Assembly: GCF_023897065.1 (NCBI RefSeq)
Contig: NZ_JAMHIV010000003.1
Span: forward strand, 186,001-250,000
DNA: 64,000 bases
Source of the DNA: Crossiella sp. SN42
GTDB lineage: Bacteria; Actinomycetota; Actinomycetes; Mycobacteriales; Pseudonocardiaceae
Direction: 5' to 3'
Part shown: in pieces, positions 8,390 to 16,400 of the stretch
Layout of the letters: every line of letters starts with the position of its first letter
Numbering within the stretch: position 1 is the first letter of the stretch
Notes under the pieces: model-generated
What the model was told of the DNA's origin: nothing
Seen by the model: only the letters and a program-made list of their open reading frames with translations
The model's database searches: none
Position numbers and translations under genes: made by a program

Positions 8390-9010
8390 TCATCTGGTCT
8401 CGTTCTGGTCGCGGACCCAGCCGGTCACCGGTTCCGGCCAGGCCAGCCGGCCGGTTGTGATGTCGCCGATGATCTCCTCGAGCCAGCCCGACTCGGCCTC
8501 CAGCATCCGCACCGCGTACTCGGCCTCCACCACGAACAGGCGCGGCACCTCACCGGCCTCCAGCACCTCGCGGTGGCCCTGCCGGATCTCCGCCAACGAC
8601 GCGCGGATCCGCTCGGCCCGCTCCCGCAACGCCGCCACCGCGCCCTCCGGCCCGAGCGCGCCGAGATAACTGACCGCGGACAGGAACTTCGGGTACTCAT
8701 CGGCCGGGACGCGGATCAGCTCCTCCACCCAGCGCACGAACTCCTGCCGCCCCAGCGAGGTGTGCTGATAGATCGTCCGTTCCGGCCGGGCGCCCACCCT
8801 GACCGTCTCGCGCGCCGCTATCCACCCGGCCCGTTCCAGCGTCCGGACCACGTCGTAGAGGGAACCGGTGGTCACCTTGAACGCCCGGTCCATGCCCCGT
8901 TCCCGCAGGGTGGCGGCCATGGCATGGGGATGCGTCGGCGCCTCCATCAGCAACCCCAGCACCGCCAGCCCCAGCGGGTTGGACACCACACGCTTGCTAC
9001 TCGAGCTCAA
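8390..9010 (-). CDS. PadR-family transcriptional regulator
   Basis: A 206-residue PadR regulator: winged helix in NPLGLAVLGLLMEAPTHPHA, TTGSLYDVVRTLERAGWI and a wing with ARPERTIYQHTSLG, then a helical domain (ALRERAERIRASLAEIRQGH). The start is TTG at 9010, chosen because GGAGG lies seven bases upstream. Its stop overlaps an ATG of the monooxygenase gene, so the two form a translationally coupled pair, a repressor with its detoxification enzyme (inference). A near-perfect inverted repeat at 9027-9054 is the likely operator. Confidence 0.88.
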   Translation of the reverse strand: MSSSSKRVVSNPLGLAVLGLLMEAPTHPHAMAATLRERGMDRAFKVTTGSLYDVVRTLERAGWIAARETVRVGARPERTIYQHTSLGRQEFVRWVEELIRVPADEYPKFLSAVSYLGALGPEGAVAALRERAERIRASLAEIRQGHREVLEAGEVPRLFVVEAEYAVRMLEAESGWLEEIIGDITTGRLAWPEPVTGWVRDQNETR

Positions 9011-9026
9011 TCGCTCGCCTCCAATC

Positions 9027-9054
9027 AGTCGGCACCGAGTATTTGGTGGCGACT
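9027..9054 (-). promoter_or_regulatory. Operator-like inverted repeat upstream of PadR/monooxygenase
   Basis: AGTCGGCACC (9027-9036) pairs with GGTGGCGACT (9045-9054) with one mismatch across an 8-bp spacer. CAATC and GATTG flank it on the outside. It sits just upstream of the TTG start. Confidence 0.6.
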
Positions 9055-9169
9055 GCCGATTGTCAAGAGGGGACGTCGTGGTGACCACACGTGCGGGGGA
9101 GCCGGTTCCAGCCGGGGAGGGAGTCCGCGGGCCGGCATCGCGGCGAGCCTGGAACCGGAGGTGGTCGCG

Positions 9170-10060
9170 GTGGCGGCAGGGAAGCGGTGGCAGCGCTGGC
9201 CGGAGTGGGTGGCGGGCGCGGCGGCGGTGTGGGCGGTGGGTTACGCGGGGGTGAACCTGGCGCTGGGCGGGCCCGCGGTGGTGCTCTGGCTGACGCCGGT
9301 GGCGGTGCTGGTCGCGCTGGCGGCGGTGCGGCCGGCGACGGGCTGGCTGGTGCCGGTGGCGGCCGGGGTGGTGGGTGCGCTGGCGTTGGTCGCCGGGATG
9401 TTCACGGTGATCTCGGTGGTGGCGCTGGTGATCAGCGGGATGGTGGCGGACTGGGCTGCACTGCTCCGGCAGGCGCTGGCGCTGGTGGGGGCCGGGTTGT
9501 TCGGGGCGGCCGCGGTGTCGAGCAGGAGGCGTGGGCGCGGGTGGTGCGGGCGGTGTGGCCGGGCTCCTGGCGAGCCGGTCCGGCCGAGGGCGGTGCCGGT
9601 GGCGGTGCGGCGGACGGCGTACTTCGGCATCGCCGCGTTCGTGCCGTACGTGGTGATGAAAGCGTTGTGGGCCTGGGGTTTCCAGCTGGGCGACAGCGTG
9701 GCGCCGGACCTGGTGGGCGAGGGGCGGGGGCTCTACGGGCTGCTGGCGCGGTACGGGCTGGATGCCACCGCGCTGGCTGCGCTGGCCGGCATGGTGCTGT
9801 TGCTGGCACTGGTGCGGCCCTGGGGGGAGCGGGTGCCGAGGTGGCTGCTGCTGGGGCCGGCGTGGCTGGCTGCGTTGCTCGGGCCGTACGGGGTGGTGGG
9901 ACTGGGCTGGGTGGCGATGGTCCTGCTGGGCTGGCTGCCGGGGAGTGCGGAGTCGCCGGTGTGGGTGGGGCTGGTGGGCGCGGTGGGGTTCGGCGGGTTC
10001 GGGGTCGCCGCGGGGGTGGCCGCGTGGTCCTACCAGCGCCGGACTCGTCAGGTTTGTTAG
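9170..10060 (+). CDS. Polytopic membrane protein, function unknown
   Basis: About 296 residues with roughly eight hydrophobic helices: AVWAVGYAGVNLALGG, VVLWLTPVAVLVALAAV, GWLVPVAAGVVGALALVAG, VALVISGMVADW, then after a basic/Cys loop (RRRGRGWCGRCGR) AYFGIAAFVPYVVMKALWAW, LAGMVLLLALVRPW, GPAWLAALLGPYG and a C-terminal pair. It is very rich in Gly, Ala and Val, with no recognisable catalytic motif. The GTG at 9170 is preferred because GGAG lies nine bases upstream; GTG at 9161 is also possible. It is divergent from the PadR gene, sharing its control region. Confidence 0.7.
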   Translation: MAAGKRWQRWPEWVAGAAAVWAVGYAGVNLALGGPAVVLWLTPVAVLVALAAVRPATGWLVPVAAGVVGALALVAGMFTVISVVALVISGMVADWAALLRQALALVGAGLFGAAAVSSRRRGRGWCGRCGRAPGEPVRPRAVPVAVRRTAYFGIAAFVPYVVMKALWAWGFQLGDSVAPDLVGEGRGLYGLLARYGLDATALAALAGMVLLLALVRPWGERVPRWLLLGPAWLAALLGPYGVVGLGWVAMVLLGWLPGSAESPVWVGLVGAVGFGGFGVAAGVAAWSYQRRTRQVC

Positions 10061-10113
10061 CTCGATGATATCAGTGTCGACTGAAATCAATCCTCATAGA
10101 GCAAAGAAAACCC
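10053..10113 (+). repeat. Dispersed regulatory repeat, copy B
   Basis: Second copy of the element at 6105-6161, same orientation, also starting at the end of a gene. It holds TCAGT-GTCG-ACTGA at 10071-10084. No gene starts just downstream on the + strand, so its purpose here is unclear. Confidence 0.6.
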
Positions 10114-10180
10114 AAACAGCGCATGGAGAGGAAAGGGACCGCGACGCGGCGGTGTGCGGTGGCTCAGCCGGGGGCTGGGC

Positions 10181-10411
10181 TCAGATGATGACTCCGGGCA
10201 GACCGGCGTGGGCTGGTCGTCGTTTGCGGCGGAGCCAGACCTTGCGGGTGCCGTCAGAGAACAGCAGCACCCTGGACAGCTCCCATCCGGCGAACTCGGC
10301 GTGGATGGCGAGCTGGGTGGCCGCCGCGCGCCGGGAGACTCCCGGTGGGATGCGCAGCGGCTGGTACTCCCAGTCTCCGTCGGTTACCGCCCCGTCGGTT
10401 GCGGCACTCAT
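10181..10411 (-). CDS. DUF5703-family small protein
   Basis: A 76-residue protein with the DUF5703 signature: DWEYQPLRIPPGVSRRAAAT, HAEFAGWELSRVLLFSDGTR and KVWLRRK. The family is restricted to Actinobacteria and has no known function; the fold is probably a small alpha/beta domain. Its ATG overlaps the stop of the lipoprotein gene by four bases (10408-10411), so the two are translationally coupled. Confidence 0.82.
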   Translation of the reverse strand: MSAATDGAVTDGDWEYQPLRIPPGVSRRAAATQLAIHAEFAGWELSRVLLFSDGTRKVWLRRKRRPAHAGLPGVII

Positions 10412-11412
10412 GGTTGCACCACCTGTACCCCTCCTCCGTCGGCGGAGGCGACGAGTACGCGTCCGCTCTTCGGATCCACCGCGACCGAGTTGGGCTGGTG
10501 CACGGTGGCAAAGCGATACTTCTCCTCCGGCGAGCCGGTGGCCACGTTGTAGCCGACCACCTCGTCGCGTTCGGTGAGGGTGATCCAGGCCAGGTCCCTG
10601 GTGCGGTCGTAGGCGATCCCGTAGGGCGCCCCGGGCACGGGGTAGCGCTGGCGCATGATCAGCGGGTTCGTGGAGAAGGCGAGGAGTTCGCCCGCTCGGG
10701 TGTCGATGAGCAGGATGCGGCCGAAGCGGTCGGTGACCGCGCGGGTGGCGGCATCGCCTGCGCGCAGGCCTGCGCCGAGTTCGCCGGTGGCGGGGTCGAC
10801 CTCGATGAGGGCGGTGCGCAGCTCGTCGAGGACGGCGACCTTCTTGCCTGCGGGGAGCACGGCGCTGACGCCGCGGAAGCCCTGGGTGATGGTGCGTTCG
10901 AGCTTGCCCTGGGCGTTGAGCACGGCGATGCCCTGGCCGGGTTCGCGCAGGGCGACGATGGTGCGGTCGCCGACCTGGGTGGCCGAGAGCGGGCCGCCGG
11001 TCACGTCGAGGGTGTCGACGGTGCCTTCGGGCAGGGTGATGCGGAGGAGTTTTCCGTTGGCGCGCACCGGGGCGAGCAGTTTTCCGTCCACCAGGGACAG
11101 TTGGTCGACCGGGCCGGGCAGCGGGAGCTCGCGGGGGGTGGCGGCGAGGTTGCCGTCGGGGTAGAGCAGCAGGCGGGCCGGGTCGCTGACGGCGATGGCG
11201 ATCGTCTGGGTGGCCTCGTCGTGCAGCAGGGCGGTGGCCTTGCCGGGCAGGGGGGTCACGGTGCCGGCGGGGACCGCGCCGCGGTGCGGGGCGGTGGCGG
11301 GGGTGGCGGGGACGATCTCGTCCGGTGGCTGCTCGGTGGTGTTGTCCTGGCTGGTGGTGCAGCCGGTGAGCAGGACTGTTCCGGTGAGAAGGGCCGCCAT
11401 CAGCCGACGCAC
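10408..11412 (-). CDS. Beta-propeller lipoprotein
   Basis: About 334 residues with a lipoprotein signal (MRRLMAALLTGTVLLTGC, lipobox LLTGC), a Pro/Thr linker and then repeated beta-propeller blades such as ALLHDEATQTIAIAVSDPAR, AVLDELRTALIEVDPATGEL and PNSVAVDPKSGRVLVASADG, similar to YncE/NHL-type propellers. It should be anchored outside the membrane and bind proteins or ligands there. GTG at 11412 is chosen because GGGAGGA lies about eight bases upstream and the signal peptide begins right after it; longer in-frame starts lack this. It is coupled to the DUF5703 gene. Confidence 0.83.
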   Translation of the reverse strand: MRRLMAALLTGTVLLTGCTTSQDNTTEQPPDEIVPATPATAPHRGAVPAGTVTPLPGKATALLHDEATQTIAIAVSDPARLLLYPDGNLAATPRELPLPGPVDQLSLVDGKLLAPVRANGKLLRITLPEGTVDTLDVTGGPLSATQVGDRTIVALREPGQGIAVLNAQGKLERTITQGFRGVSAVLPAGKKVAVLDELRTALIEVDPATGELGAGLRAGDAATRAVTDRFGRILLIDTRAGELLAFSTNPLIMRQRYPVPGAPYGIAYDRTRDLAWITLTERDEVVGYNVATGSPEEKYRFATVHQPNSVAVDPKSGRVLVASADGGGVQVVQP

Positions 11413-11585
11413 TCTGGTTCCTCCCGTGTTGGCCGTGGTGCGTTCAGCATCCCGGAAGTTCACGCTCTCGTCACGTTCCGGGTGTGAACAACTCCACGAC
11501 CTGTAACTCGTAGTAGTTGTTAGGCGAAGTATTACCGTGTCGGCCGTATCCGCCCTGAGTCGCCCCGCCCGGTGAGGAGTCTGCG

Positions 11586-11873
11586 ATGAACTCGACCAGT
11601 TCGCGGAGTTCGTTCGTGCTGGAGGGGCTGCGGGTGGGGGAGCAGGCGCACGGCCACGGGCACCTGGCTGATGGGCGGGAGTTCTCGTTCGTGTTGCGGC
11701 GTGGGGTGGCCCGGTTGGTGGTCTACCGGGCGGACGCGCCGTCGGTGCCGGGCCGGGCGGATGCGGAGTGGGTGCAGGAGTCGCCGGTGGAGGGTGTGGA
11801 TCCGGCGGACCGGCGGGTGGTGGGGGCGTTGTTGCGGTCGATGGTCACGGCAGTGGGCGTTCGGGGTAGCTGA
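11586..11873 (+). CDS. Small conserved-looking protein, function unknown
   Basis: A 95-residue acidic protein (MNSTSSRSSFVLEGLRVGEQ, REFSFVLRRGVARLVVYRAD, WVQESPVEGVDPADRRVV). No known domain is recognised. The middle looks like a short beta-hairpin and the end like a helix. GTGAGGAG lies six to eight bases before the ATG and third-position GC is high, which support it as real. It overlaps the aldo-keto reductase tail to tail by 29 bases. Confidence 0.6.
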   Translation: MNSTSSRSSFVLEGLRVGEQAHGHGHLADGREFSFVLRRGVARLVVYRADAPSVPGRADAEWVQESPVEGVDPADRRVVGALLRSMVTAVGVRGS

Positions 11874-12822
11874 GCTCGATCGCGCTGACGTCGTCGAGGG
11901 CGGCGCGGATGGCCGGGGGCAGGGTGAGGTCTTCGGCGGCGAGGATGCCGGCCAGTTGGGCGGTGTCGCGGGCGCCGATGACGGGGGCGACGACCAGGGG
12001 GCGGTCGCGGACCCAGGCGAGGGCGACGGCCAGTGGTGAGGTGCCGAGTCCGTCGGCGGCGGTGGCGACGGCTTGCACGATGCGGGCGGTGCGTTCGGTG
12101 CGGTGGTGTTCGACGTAGGGGGCGTAGTGCGGGCTGGCGCCGCGGGAGTCGGCTGGGGTGCCGTTGCGGTACTTGCCGGTGAGCACGCCGCGGCCGAGTG
12201 GGGCCCAGGGGAGCAGGCCGAGGCCGTGGTGGGTGGCGGCGGGGATGACTTCGCGTTCGACGCCGCGTTCCAGGAGTGAGTATTCGACCTGGGTGGAGAT
12301 CAGGGGGGCGGGGCTGTGCAGGGCGTGCTGGCGGGCGGCGGCGGTGGCGGTTTGCCAGCCGGAGTAGTTGGAGATGCCGGTGTAGCGGACTTTTCCGCTG
12401 GTGACGGCGGTGTCGAGGGCGGCGAGGGTTTCCTCGATGGGGGTGCTGGCGTCCCAGGCGTGGAGTTGCCAGAGGTCGATGTGGTCGGTGTTGAGGCGGC
12501 GCAGGGAGTCGTGCAGGGCGGTGAGCAGGGCGCCGCGGGAGGCGCCGCCGCCGAAGGGGCCTTCGGTGCGTCGGGCGACGGCTTTGGTGGCCAGGACGAG
12601 GTCGTGGCGGGGGATGGTGTCGCCGAGCAGGCTGCCGAGGATTTCTTCGCTGAGGCCGTCGTTGTAGACATCGGCGGTGTCGACGAGGGTGCCGCCGGCT
12701 TCGAGGAAGGCGAGCAGCAGGTTGGCGGCCTCGTCGGCGTCGGTGTCGCGGCCCCAGGACATGGTGCCGAGTGCCGTGCGGGAGACGCGGAGGCCGCTGC
12801 GGCCGAGCTGTCGCTGTTCCAC
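11845..12822 (-). CDS. Aldo/keto reductase
   Basis: About 325 residues of the AKR (beta/alpha)8 family. MEQRQLGRSGLRVSRTALGT opens the barrel, GTLVDTADVYNDG holds the catalytic Asp and Tyr, LVLATKAV the Lys, and DHIDLWQLHAWD the His. The C-terminal APVIGARDTAQL binds NADPH. It probably reduces carbonyl compounds in the cytoplasm. GTG at 12822 fits the usual N-terminus of the family; an ATG at 12885 would add 21 atypical residues. It is divergent from the F420 oxidoreductase gene. Confidence 0.9.
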   Translation of the reverse strand: MEQRQLGRSGLRVSRTALGTMSWGRDTDADEAANLLLAFLEAGGTLVDTADVYNDGLSEEILGSLLGDTIPRHDLVLATKAVARRTEGPFGGGASRGALLTALHDSLRRLNTDHIDLWQLHAWDASTPIEETLAALDTAVTSGKVRYTGISNYSGWQTATAAARQHALHSPAPLISTQVEYSLLERGVEREVIPAATHHGLGLLPWAPLGRGVLTGKYRNGTPADSRGASPHYAPYVEHHRTERTARIVQAVATAADGLGTSPLAVALAWVRDRPLVVAPVIGARDTAQLAGILAAEDLTLPPAIRAALDDVSAIELSYPERPLP

Positions 12823-12925
12823 GGCGGTCAACGATAGGTGCTTGGTTAGCCGTTCGTGGGTAGCTGGGGCGTGGCGGCGGGTCACTCGGTCGTGTGACCG
12901 GTGTCACGGTCGCCTACCCGGTTTG

Positions 12926-12939
12926 TTACTAGCGAGTAA
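12926..12939 (+). promoter_or_regulatory. Palindrome at the promoter of the LLM oxidoreductase gene
   Basis: TTACT-AGCG-AGTAA is a 5-bp inverted repeat overlapping a TAAGGT -10-like hexamer (12937-12942). The GTG start follows at 12950, so the transcript may be leaderless and the palindrome an operator. Confidence 0.45.
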
Positions 12940-12949
12940 GGTTCGGCGG

Positions 12950-13996
12950 GTGCGACTTGGGCTGAACCTCGGATACTGGGGCGCCGGTAACGACGCCGAG
13001 AACCTTGACCTGGCCAAGGAGGCCGATCGACTCGGCTACTCCGTGGTCTGGGCCGCGGAGGCCTATGGCTCCGACGCGCCCACCGTGCTGAGCTGGATCG
13101 CGGCGCAGACCGAACGCATCGACGTCGGTTCGGCGGTCTTCCAGATCCCGGCGCGGACCCCGGCGATGGCGGCGATGACCGCGGCGACCCTGGACACGCT
13201 CTCCGACGGCCGGTTCCGGATGGGGCTCGGGGTGTCGGGGCCGCAGGTCTCGGAGGGCTGGCACGGTGTGCGCTTCGACAAGCCGCTGGGCCGCACCCGC
13301 GAGTACGTGGAGATCGTGCGCAAGGCGCTCTCCCGCGAGCGCCTGAAGTACGAAGGCCAGCACTACACGCTGCCGCTGCCGGATGGTCCCGGCAAGGCGC
13401 TGACGCTGACCGTGCACCCGGCGCGCGAGCACATCCCGATCTACCTGGCCTCCATCGGCCCGAAGAACCTGGAGCTGACCGGCGAGATCGCCGACGGCTG
13501 GCTGGGGGTGTTCTTCTCCCCCGAGCACTCCGCGGAGAGCCTGGAGTCCATCCGCCTGGGCCGGGAGCGGGCGGGCAAGACGATGGAGGGCTTCGACGTC
13601 GTGCCGACCGTGCCGCTGGTGGTGGGCGAGGACTGGCGGGCGTGTGCGGACAAGGTGCGGCCGTACGCCTCGCTGTACCTGGGCGGGATGGGCAGCAAGC
13701 AGAAGAACTTCTACAAGGACCTGGCCACCCGGATGGGCTTCGGGGAACAGGCCCAGGAGGTGCAGGACAAGTTCCTGGCCAAGGACTACGAGGGCGCGCT
13801 GGCGGCGGTGCCGCTGGAGTTCATCGACGCGACCTCGCTGCTGGGGCCCAAGGAGCGGATCACCGAGCGGGTGAAGGACTTCGCGCAGGCGGGGGTCACC
13901 ACGCTGACCGTTTCGGCGATGCTGCAAGATCTTGACGAGGCGACGCTGTCCCTTCGCGTCGCGGTCGAAGCCTTGGAAGCAGCTGGAGTGGGGTAA
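12950..13996 (+). CDS. LLM-class F420-dependent oxidoreductase
   Basis: A 348-residue luciferase-like TIM-barrel protein. MRLGLNLGYWGAG opens the barrel, LGYSVVWAAEAYGSDAPTVL matches the F420-binding family pattern, DGRFRMGLGVSGPQVSEGWH and GRTREYVEIVRKAL are standard blocks, and IPIYLASIGPKNLELTGEIADGW splits into the usual C-terminal strands. It resembles the mycobacterial Rv3520c-like branch. It would use deazaflavin F420 to reduce or oxidise an unknown substrate. The start has almost no leader. It is followed by uppP and the phosphatase at 15702, as in mycobacteria as I recall. Confidence 0.9.
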   Translation: MRLGLNLGYWGAGNDAENLDLAKEADRLGYSVVWAAEAYGSDAPTVLSWIAAQTERIDVGSAVFQIPARTPAMAAMTAATLDTLSDGRFRMGLGVSGPQVSEGWHGVRFDKPLGRTREYVEIVRKALSRERLKYEGQHYTLPLPDGPGKALTLTVHPAREHIPIYLASIGPKNLELTGEIADGWLGVFFSPEHSAESLESIRLGRERAGKTMEGFDVVPTVPLVVGEDWRACADKVRPYASLYLGGMGSKQKNFYKDLATRMGFGEQAQEVQDKFLAKDYEGALAAVPLEFIDATSLLGPKERITERVKDFAQAGVTTLTVSAMLQDLDEATLSLRVAVEALEAAGVG

Positions 13997-14065
13997 GTGT
14001 CGCAACATCTCGCGGTCGCCGACCGAGTCATCGCACGCATTGGCGACCGCGGGATGGTGGTCTAG
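13997..14065 (+). other. Small ORF overlapping a perfect 10-bp inverted repeat, upstream of uppP
   Basis: Directly after the oxidoreductase stop a GTG-TAG frame encodes 22 residues (VSQHLAVADRVIARIGDRGM plus VV), ending three bases before the uppP ATG. Within it CGCGGTCGCC (14011-14020) pairs perfectly with GGCGACCGCG (14042-14051). It could be a leader peptide with an attenuator, a terminator between the genes, or chance. Confidence 0.4.
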
Positions 14066-14068
14066 GCC

Positions 14069-14899
14069 ATGACCTGGCTTGAGGCTCTTGTCCTTGGCGT
14101 GGTCCAGGGGCTGACCGAGATGCTGCCGATCTCCAGCTCCGGTCACCTGCGCATCGTCTCCGAGCTGTTCTTCGGCCGGGACGCGGGCGCGAGTTTCACC
14201 GCGGTGACCCAGCTGGGCACCGAGGCGGCGGTGCTGATCTATTTCGCCAAGGACATCTTCCGGCTGGTGGGCACCTGGTTCCGCGGGTTCGCCAGTGCGG
14301 AAGTGCGGCGGACGCACGACTACAAGCTGGCCTGGTACGTGATCATCGGCACCATCCCGATCAGTGTGCTGGGGCTGCTGTTCAAGGACGAGATCCGCAC
14401 CAGTGGCCGGAACCTGTGGATCGTGGGCACCACACTGGTGGTGTTCGGGCTGGTGCTGGGTGCGGCTGAGCTGTACGGGAGGCAGCGGCGCAGCGTGGAG
14501 CAGATGACGCTCAAGGACGGGATCATCATGGGCTGCGCGCAGGCGATGGCCCTGGTGCCTGGGGTGTCGCGGTCGGGCGGGACGATCACCGCGGGGCTGT
14601 TCATCGGGCTGGACCGGGCGGCGGCGACCCGGTACTCGTTCCTGCTGGCCATCCCGGCTGTGGTGGCCGCGGGGGTGTTCTCGCTGCCGGATGTCTTCGA
14701 GCGGGGCGGGGCGAACGCGCCGAGCATCGCGCAGATGATCGTGGCCACCGCGGTCGCCTTCGCCATCGGGTATGTGACCATCGCCTGGTTGTTGAAGTAC
14801 GTGGCCAAGCACAGTGTGTACGTCTTCGTCTGGTACCGGGTCGTGGTGGGGCTGTTCGTGCTGGCGATGCTGTCCTCGGGCTACATGTCGGCGACCTGA
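14069..14899 (+). CDS. uppP: Undecaprenyl-diphosphatase UppP (BacA)
   Basis: A 276-residue polytopic enzyme that dephosphorylates undecaprenyl diphosphate, recycling the lipid carrier of peptidoglycan synthesis. [20 protein letters not shown] contains the (E/Q)xxxE and PxSSSGH motifs, and [20 protein letters not shown] is the second signature with the catalytic Arg/Ser. Length and membrane topology are typical. Loss or gain affects bacitracin tolerance in many bacteria. The start is ATG at 14069, just behind a tiny ORF with an inverted repeat. Its end overlaps the cysteine-rich gene on the other strand by 19 bases. Confidence 0.95.
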   Translation: MTWLEALVLGVVQGLTEMLPISSSGHLRIVSELFFGRDAGASFTAVTQLGTEAAVLIYFAKDIFRLVGTWFRGFASAEVRRTHDYKLAWYVIIGTIPISVLGLLFKDEIRTSGRNLWIVGTTLVVFGLVLGAAELYGRQRRSVEQMTLKDGIIMGCAQAMALVPGVSRSGGTITAGLFIGLDRAAATRYSFLLAIPAVVAAGVFSLPDVFERGGANAPSIAQMIVATAVAFAIGYVTIAWLLKYVAKHSVYVFVWYRVVVGLFVLAMLSSGYMSAT

Positions 14900-15219
14900 C
14901 CGTCGGCGCGGCGGGTGCAGCGCTGCAGGCAGAGCCGGTAGCTGTTGTCCACCGCGGCGGTGCAGGTGCGGAAGAGGTCCTGGCACCGGGCGGCGGGCTG
15001 GCCGCTGGCGCGGCACTGGTCGTACCTGAGGTCGCAGCTGCGGCGGCCGTCGGTGCGCTTGCGGAGGCAGTCGTCGGTGCACGGGCCCGCGGCGGCGTCC
15101 TGGGCGCAGCCGGGGGCGGGTGCCGGGGCGGGGGTGGCCGCGGCGGCAGGGGCGGCGACGAGCGCGCCGAGGGTGGCCAGGGCGAGCAGGCCGCGGGTGA
15201 GGCGGGTGGTGTGGGACAT
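14881..15219 (-). CDS. Secreted cysteine-array protein, copy 1
   Basis: A 112-residue protein with a Sec signal ([20 protein letters not shown], AxA-type site near residue 27) and a mature part with nine cysteines. After a first Cys the spacing is C-x3-C-x10-C-x6-C-x9-C-x6-C-x10-C-x3-C, a mirror-symmetric pattern shared exactly with copy 2. Between cysteines it is rich in Arg, Gln, Asp and Ala and predicted helical, suggesting disulfide-stapled helices. No known family is recognised. It lies on the strand opposite uppP and the phosphatase, between two genes that are neighbours in mycobacteria as far as I recall. Confidence 0.78.
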   Translation of the reverse strand: MSHTTRLTRGLLALATLGALVAAPAAAATPAPAPAPGCAQDAAAGPCTDDCLRKRTDGRRSCDLRYDQCRASGQPAARCQDLFRTCTAAVDNSYRLCLQRCTRRADGQVADM

Positions 15220-15293
15220 CTGTCTGTCCTAGCAGTCCGGCCGGGCCGGTGTGGGTGGAATGGCGCGGTTGACCCAGGCCGGACCGGGGCGGT

Positions 15294-15608
15294 CTAGGCG
15301 CTGCGGCGGGTGCAGGTGGCCAGGCAGCGGCGGTGGCTGTCCTCGACCAGGGTGCGGCAGCGCAGCCGCTGCTCGCGGCACTTGCGGGCGTCGGTGCCGT
15401 TGCGCAGGCAGTTGTCCTGGGCGCGGTCGCAGTTGCGCAGGCCGTCCTCCTTCTTGCGGCGGCAGCCGTCGACGCAGGGTCCGGCGGCGGCTTCGGCGCA
15501 GGCCGGTGCGGTCGCGGGGGCAGGGGTGGCGGCGGCGGGGGCGGCGAACAGGGCGCTGAGGGTGGCCAGGGCGAGCAGGCCGCGGGCCAGGCGCGTGGTG
15601 TGGGACAT
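15294..15608 (-). CDS. Secreted cysteine-array protein, copy 2
   Basis: A 104-residue tandem paralogue of the preceding gene. The signal peptide is nearly identical ([20 protein letters not shown]), the linker Ala/Pro-rich, and the same nine cysteines have identical spacing apart from seven rather than eight residues between the first two. The residues between cysteines differ widely (for example RRKKEDGLRN against [10 protein letters not shown]), so the cysteine framework is what selection has kept. Start ATG at 15608. Function unknown; a secreted or envelope-associated structural, redox or metal-binding role is possible. Confidence 0.78.
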   Translation of the reverse strand: MSHTTRLARGLLALATLSALFAAPAAATPAPATAPACAEAAAGPCVDGCRRKKEDGLRNCDRAQDNCLRNGTDARKCREQRLRCRTLVEDSHRRCLATCTRRSA

Positions 15609-15701
15609 GTGCTCTGTCGTAACAGGGCGGGCTGGGTGGCGCGCGCGGAACGGGCGGAGGTCACCCGGTCCGTTGACCTTGGCTGCCCGTAAGCTGCCGG
15701 G

Positions 15702-16400
15702 GTGGCGACGCTCATCCTTCTGCGGCATGCACGGTCGGTGGCCAATGGCGCCGGCACCCTGGCCGGCCGGGCTGAGGGGGTCGGGTTGCACGAGGACGGC
15801 CGGGTTCAGGCCGAGGCTTTGGTGGAGCGGTTCGCCGGGGTGCCGATCGCCCGGATCGTGTCCTCGCCGTTGCAGCGGTGCGCCGAGACGCTCGCGCCGT
15901 TGGCCGCGGCGCGGGAGCTGGTGCCGGTGACCGAGCCTCGTCTGTCCGAAGTGGACTACGGGGACTGGACCGGCAAGGCGATCAAGGACCTGCTGGCCGA
16001 GCCGCTGTGGAAGGTGGTACAGCAGCACCCTTCGGCGGCGGTGTTCCCCAGCGGTGAGGGGCTGGCGGCGGTGTCGGCGCGGGCGGTGGCTGCGGTCCGG
16101 GAGCACGATGCGCGGATCAGCGCCGAGCACGGGGCGGAGTCGATCTGGGTGGCGTGCAGCCACGGCGATGTGATCAAGGCGATCCTGGCTGACGCGCTGG
16201 GCTCGCACCTGGACTCCTTCCAGCGGATCCTGGTGGACCCGGCGTCGGTGTCGGTGATCCACTACACCGAGCACCGGCCGTATGTGTGGAAGGTCAACGA
16301 CTCCGGGCCGCTGGCTGGTCTGGTGCGGGCGGAGCGACCGAGCGAGGACGCCACGGTGGGTGGGTCAACCGGCGGGGAGACCGCCGCCGTCGAGGGCTGA
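15702..16400 (+). CDS. Histidine phosphatase, MSMEG_4193-type
   Basis: A 232-residue phosphoglycerate-mutase-fold protein. LILLRHARSVANGAG contains the RHG-like catalytic RHA motif, IVSSPLQRCAETLAPL the second Arg, LSEVDYGDWTG the acid, and WVACSHGDVIKAIL the second His. The pattern fits the actinobacterial MSMEG_4193 group, predicted phosphatases of unknown substrate usually found by uppP and an F420 LLM enzyme. Start GTG at 15702. The last 36 bases overlap the sensor kinase gene on the opposite strand. The mycothiol-linked genes that I recall following it in some relatives are absent here. Confidence 0.87.
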   Translation: MATLILLRHARSVANGAGTLAGRAEGVGLHEDGRVQAEALVERFAGVPIARIVSSPLQRCAETLAPLAAARELVPVTEPRLSEVDYGDWTGKAIKDLLAEPLWKVVQQHPSAAVFPSGEGLAAVSARAVAAVREHDARISAEHGAESIWVACSHGDVIKAILADALGSHLDSFQRILVDPASVSVIHYTEHRPYVWKVNDSGPLAGLVRAERPSEDATVGGSTGGETAAVEG

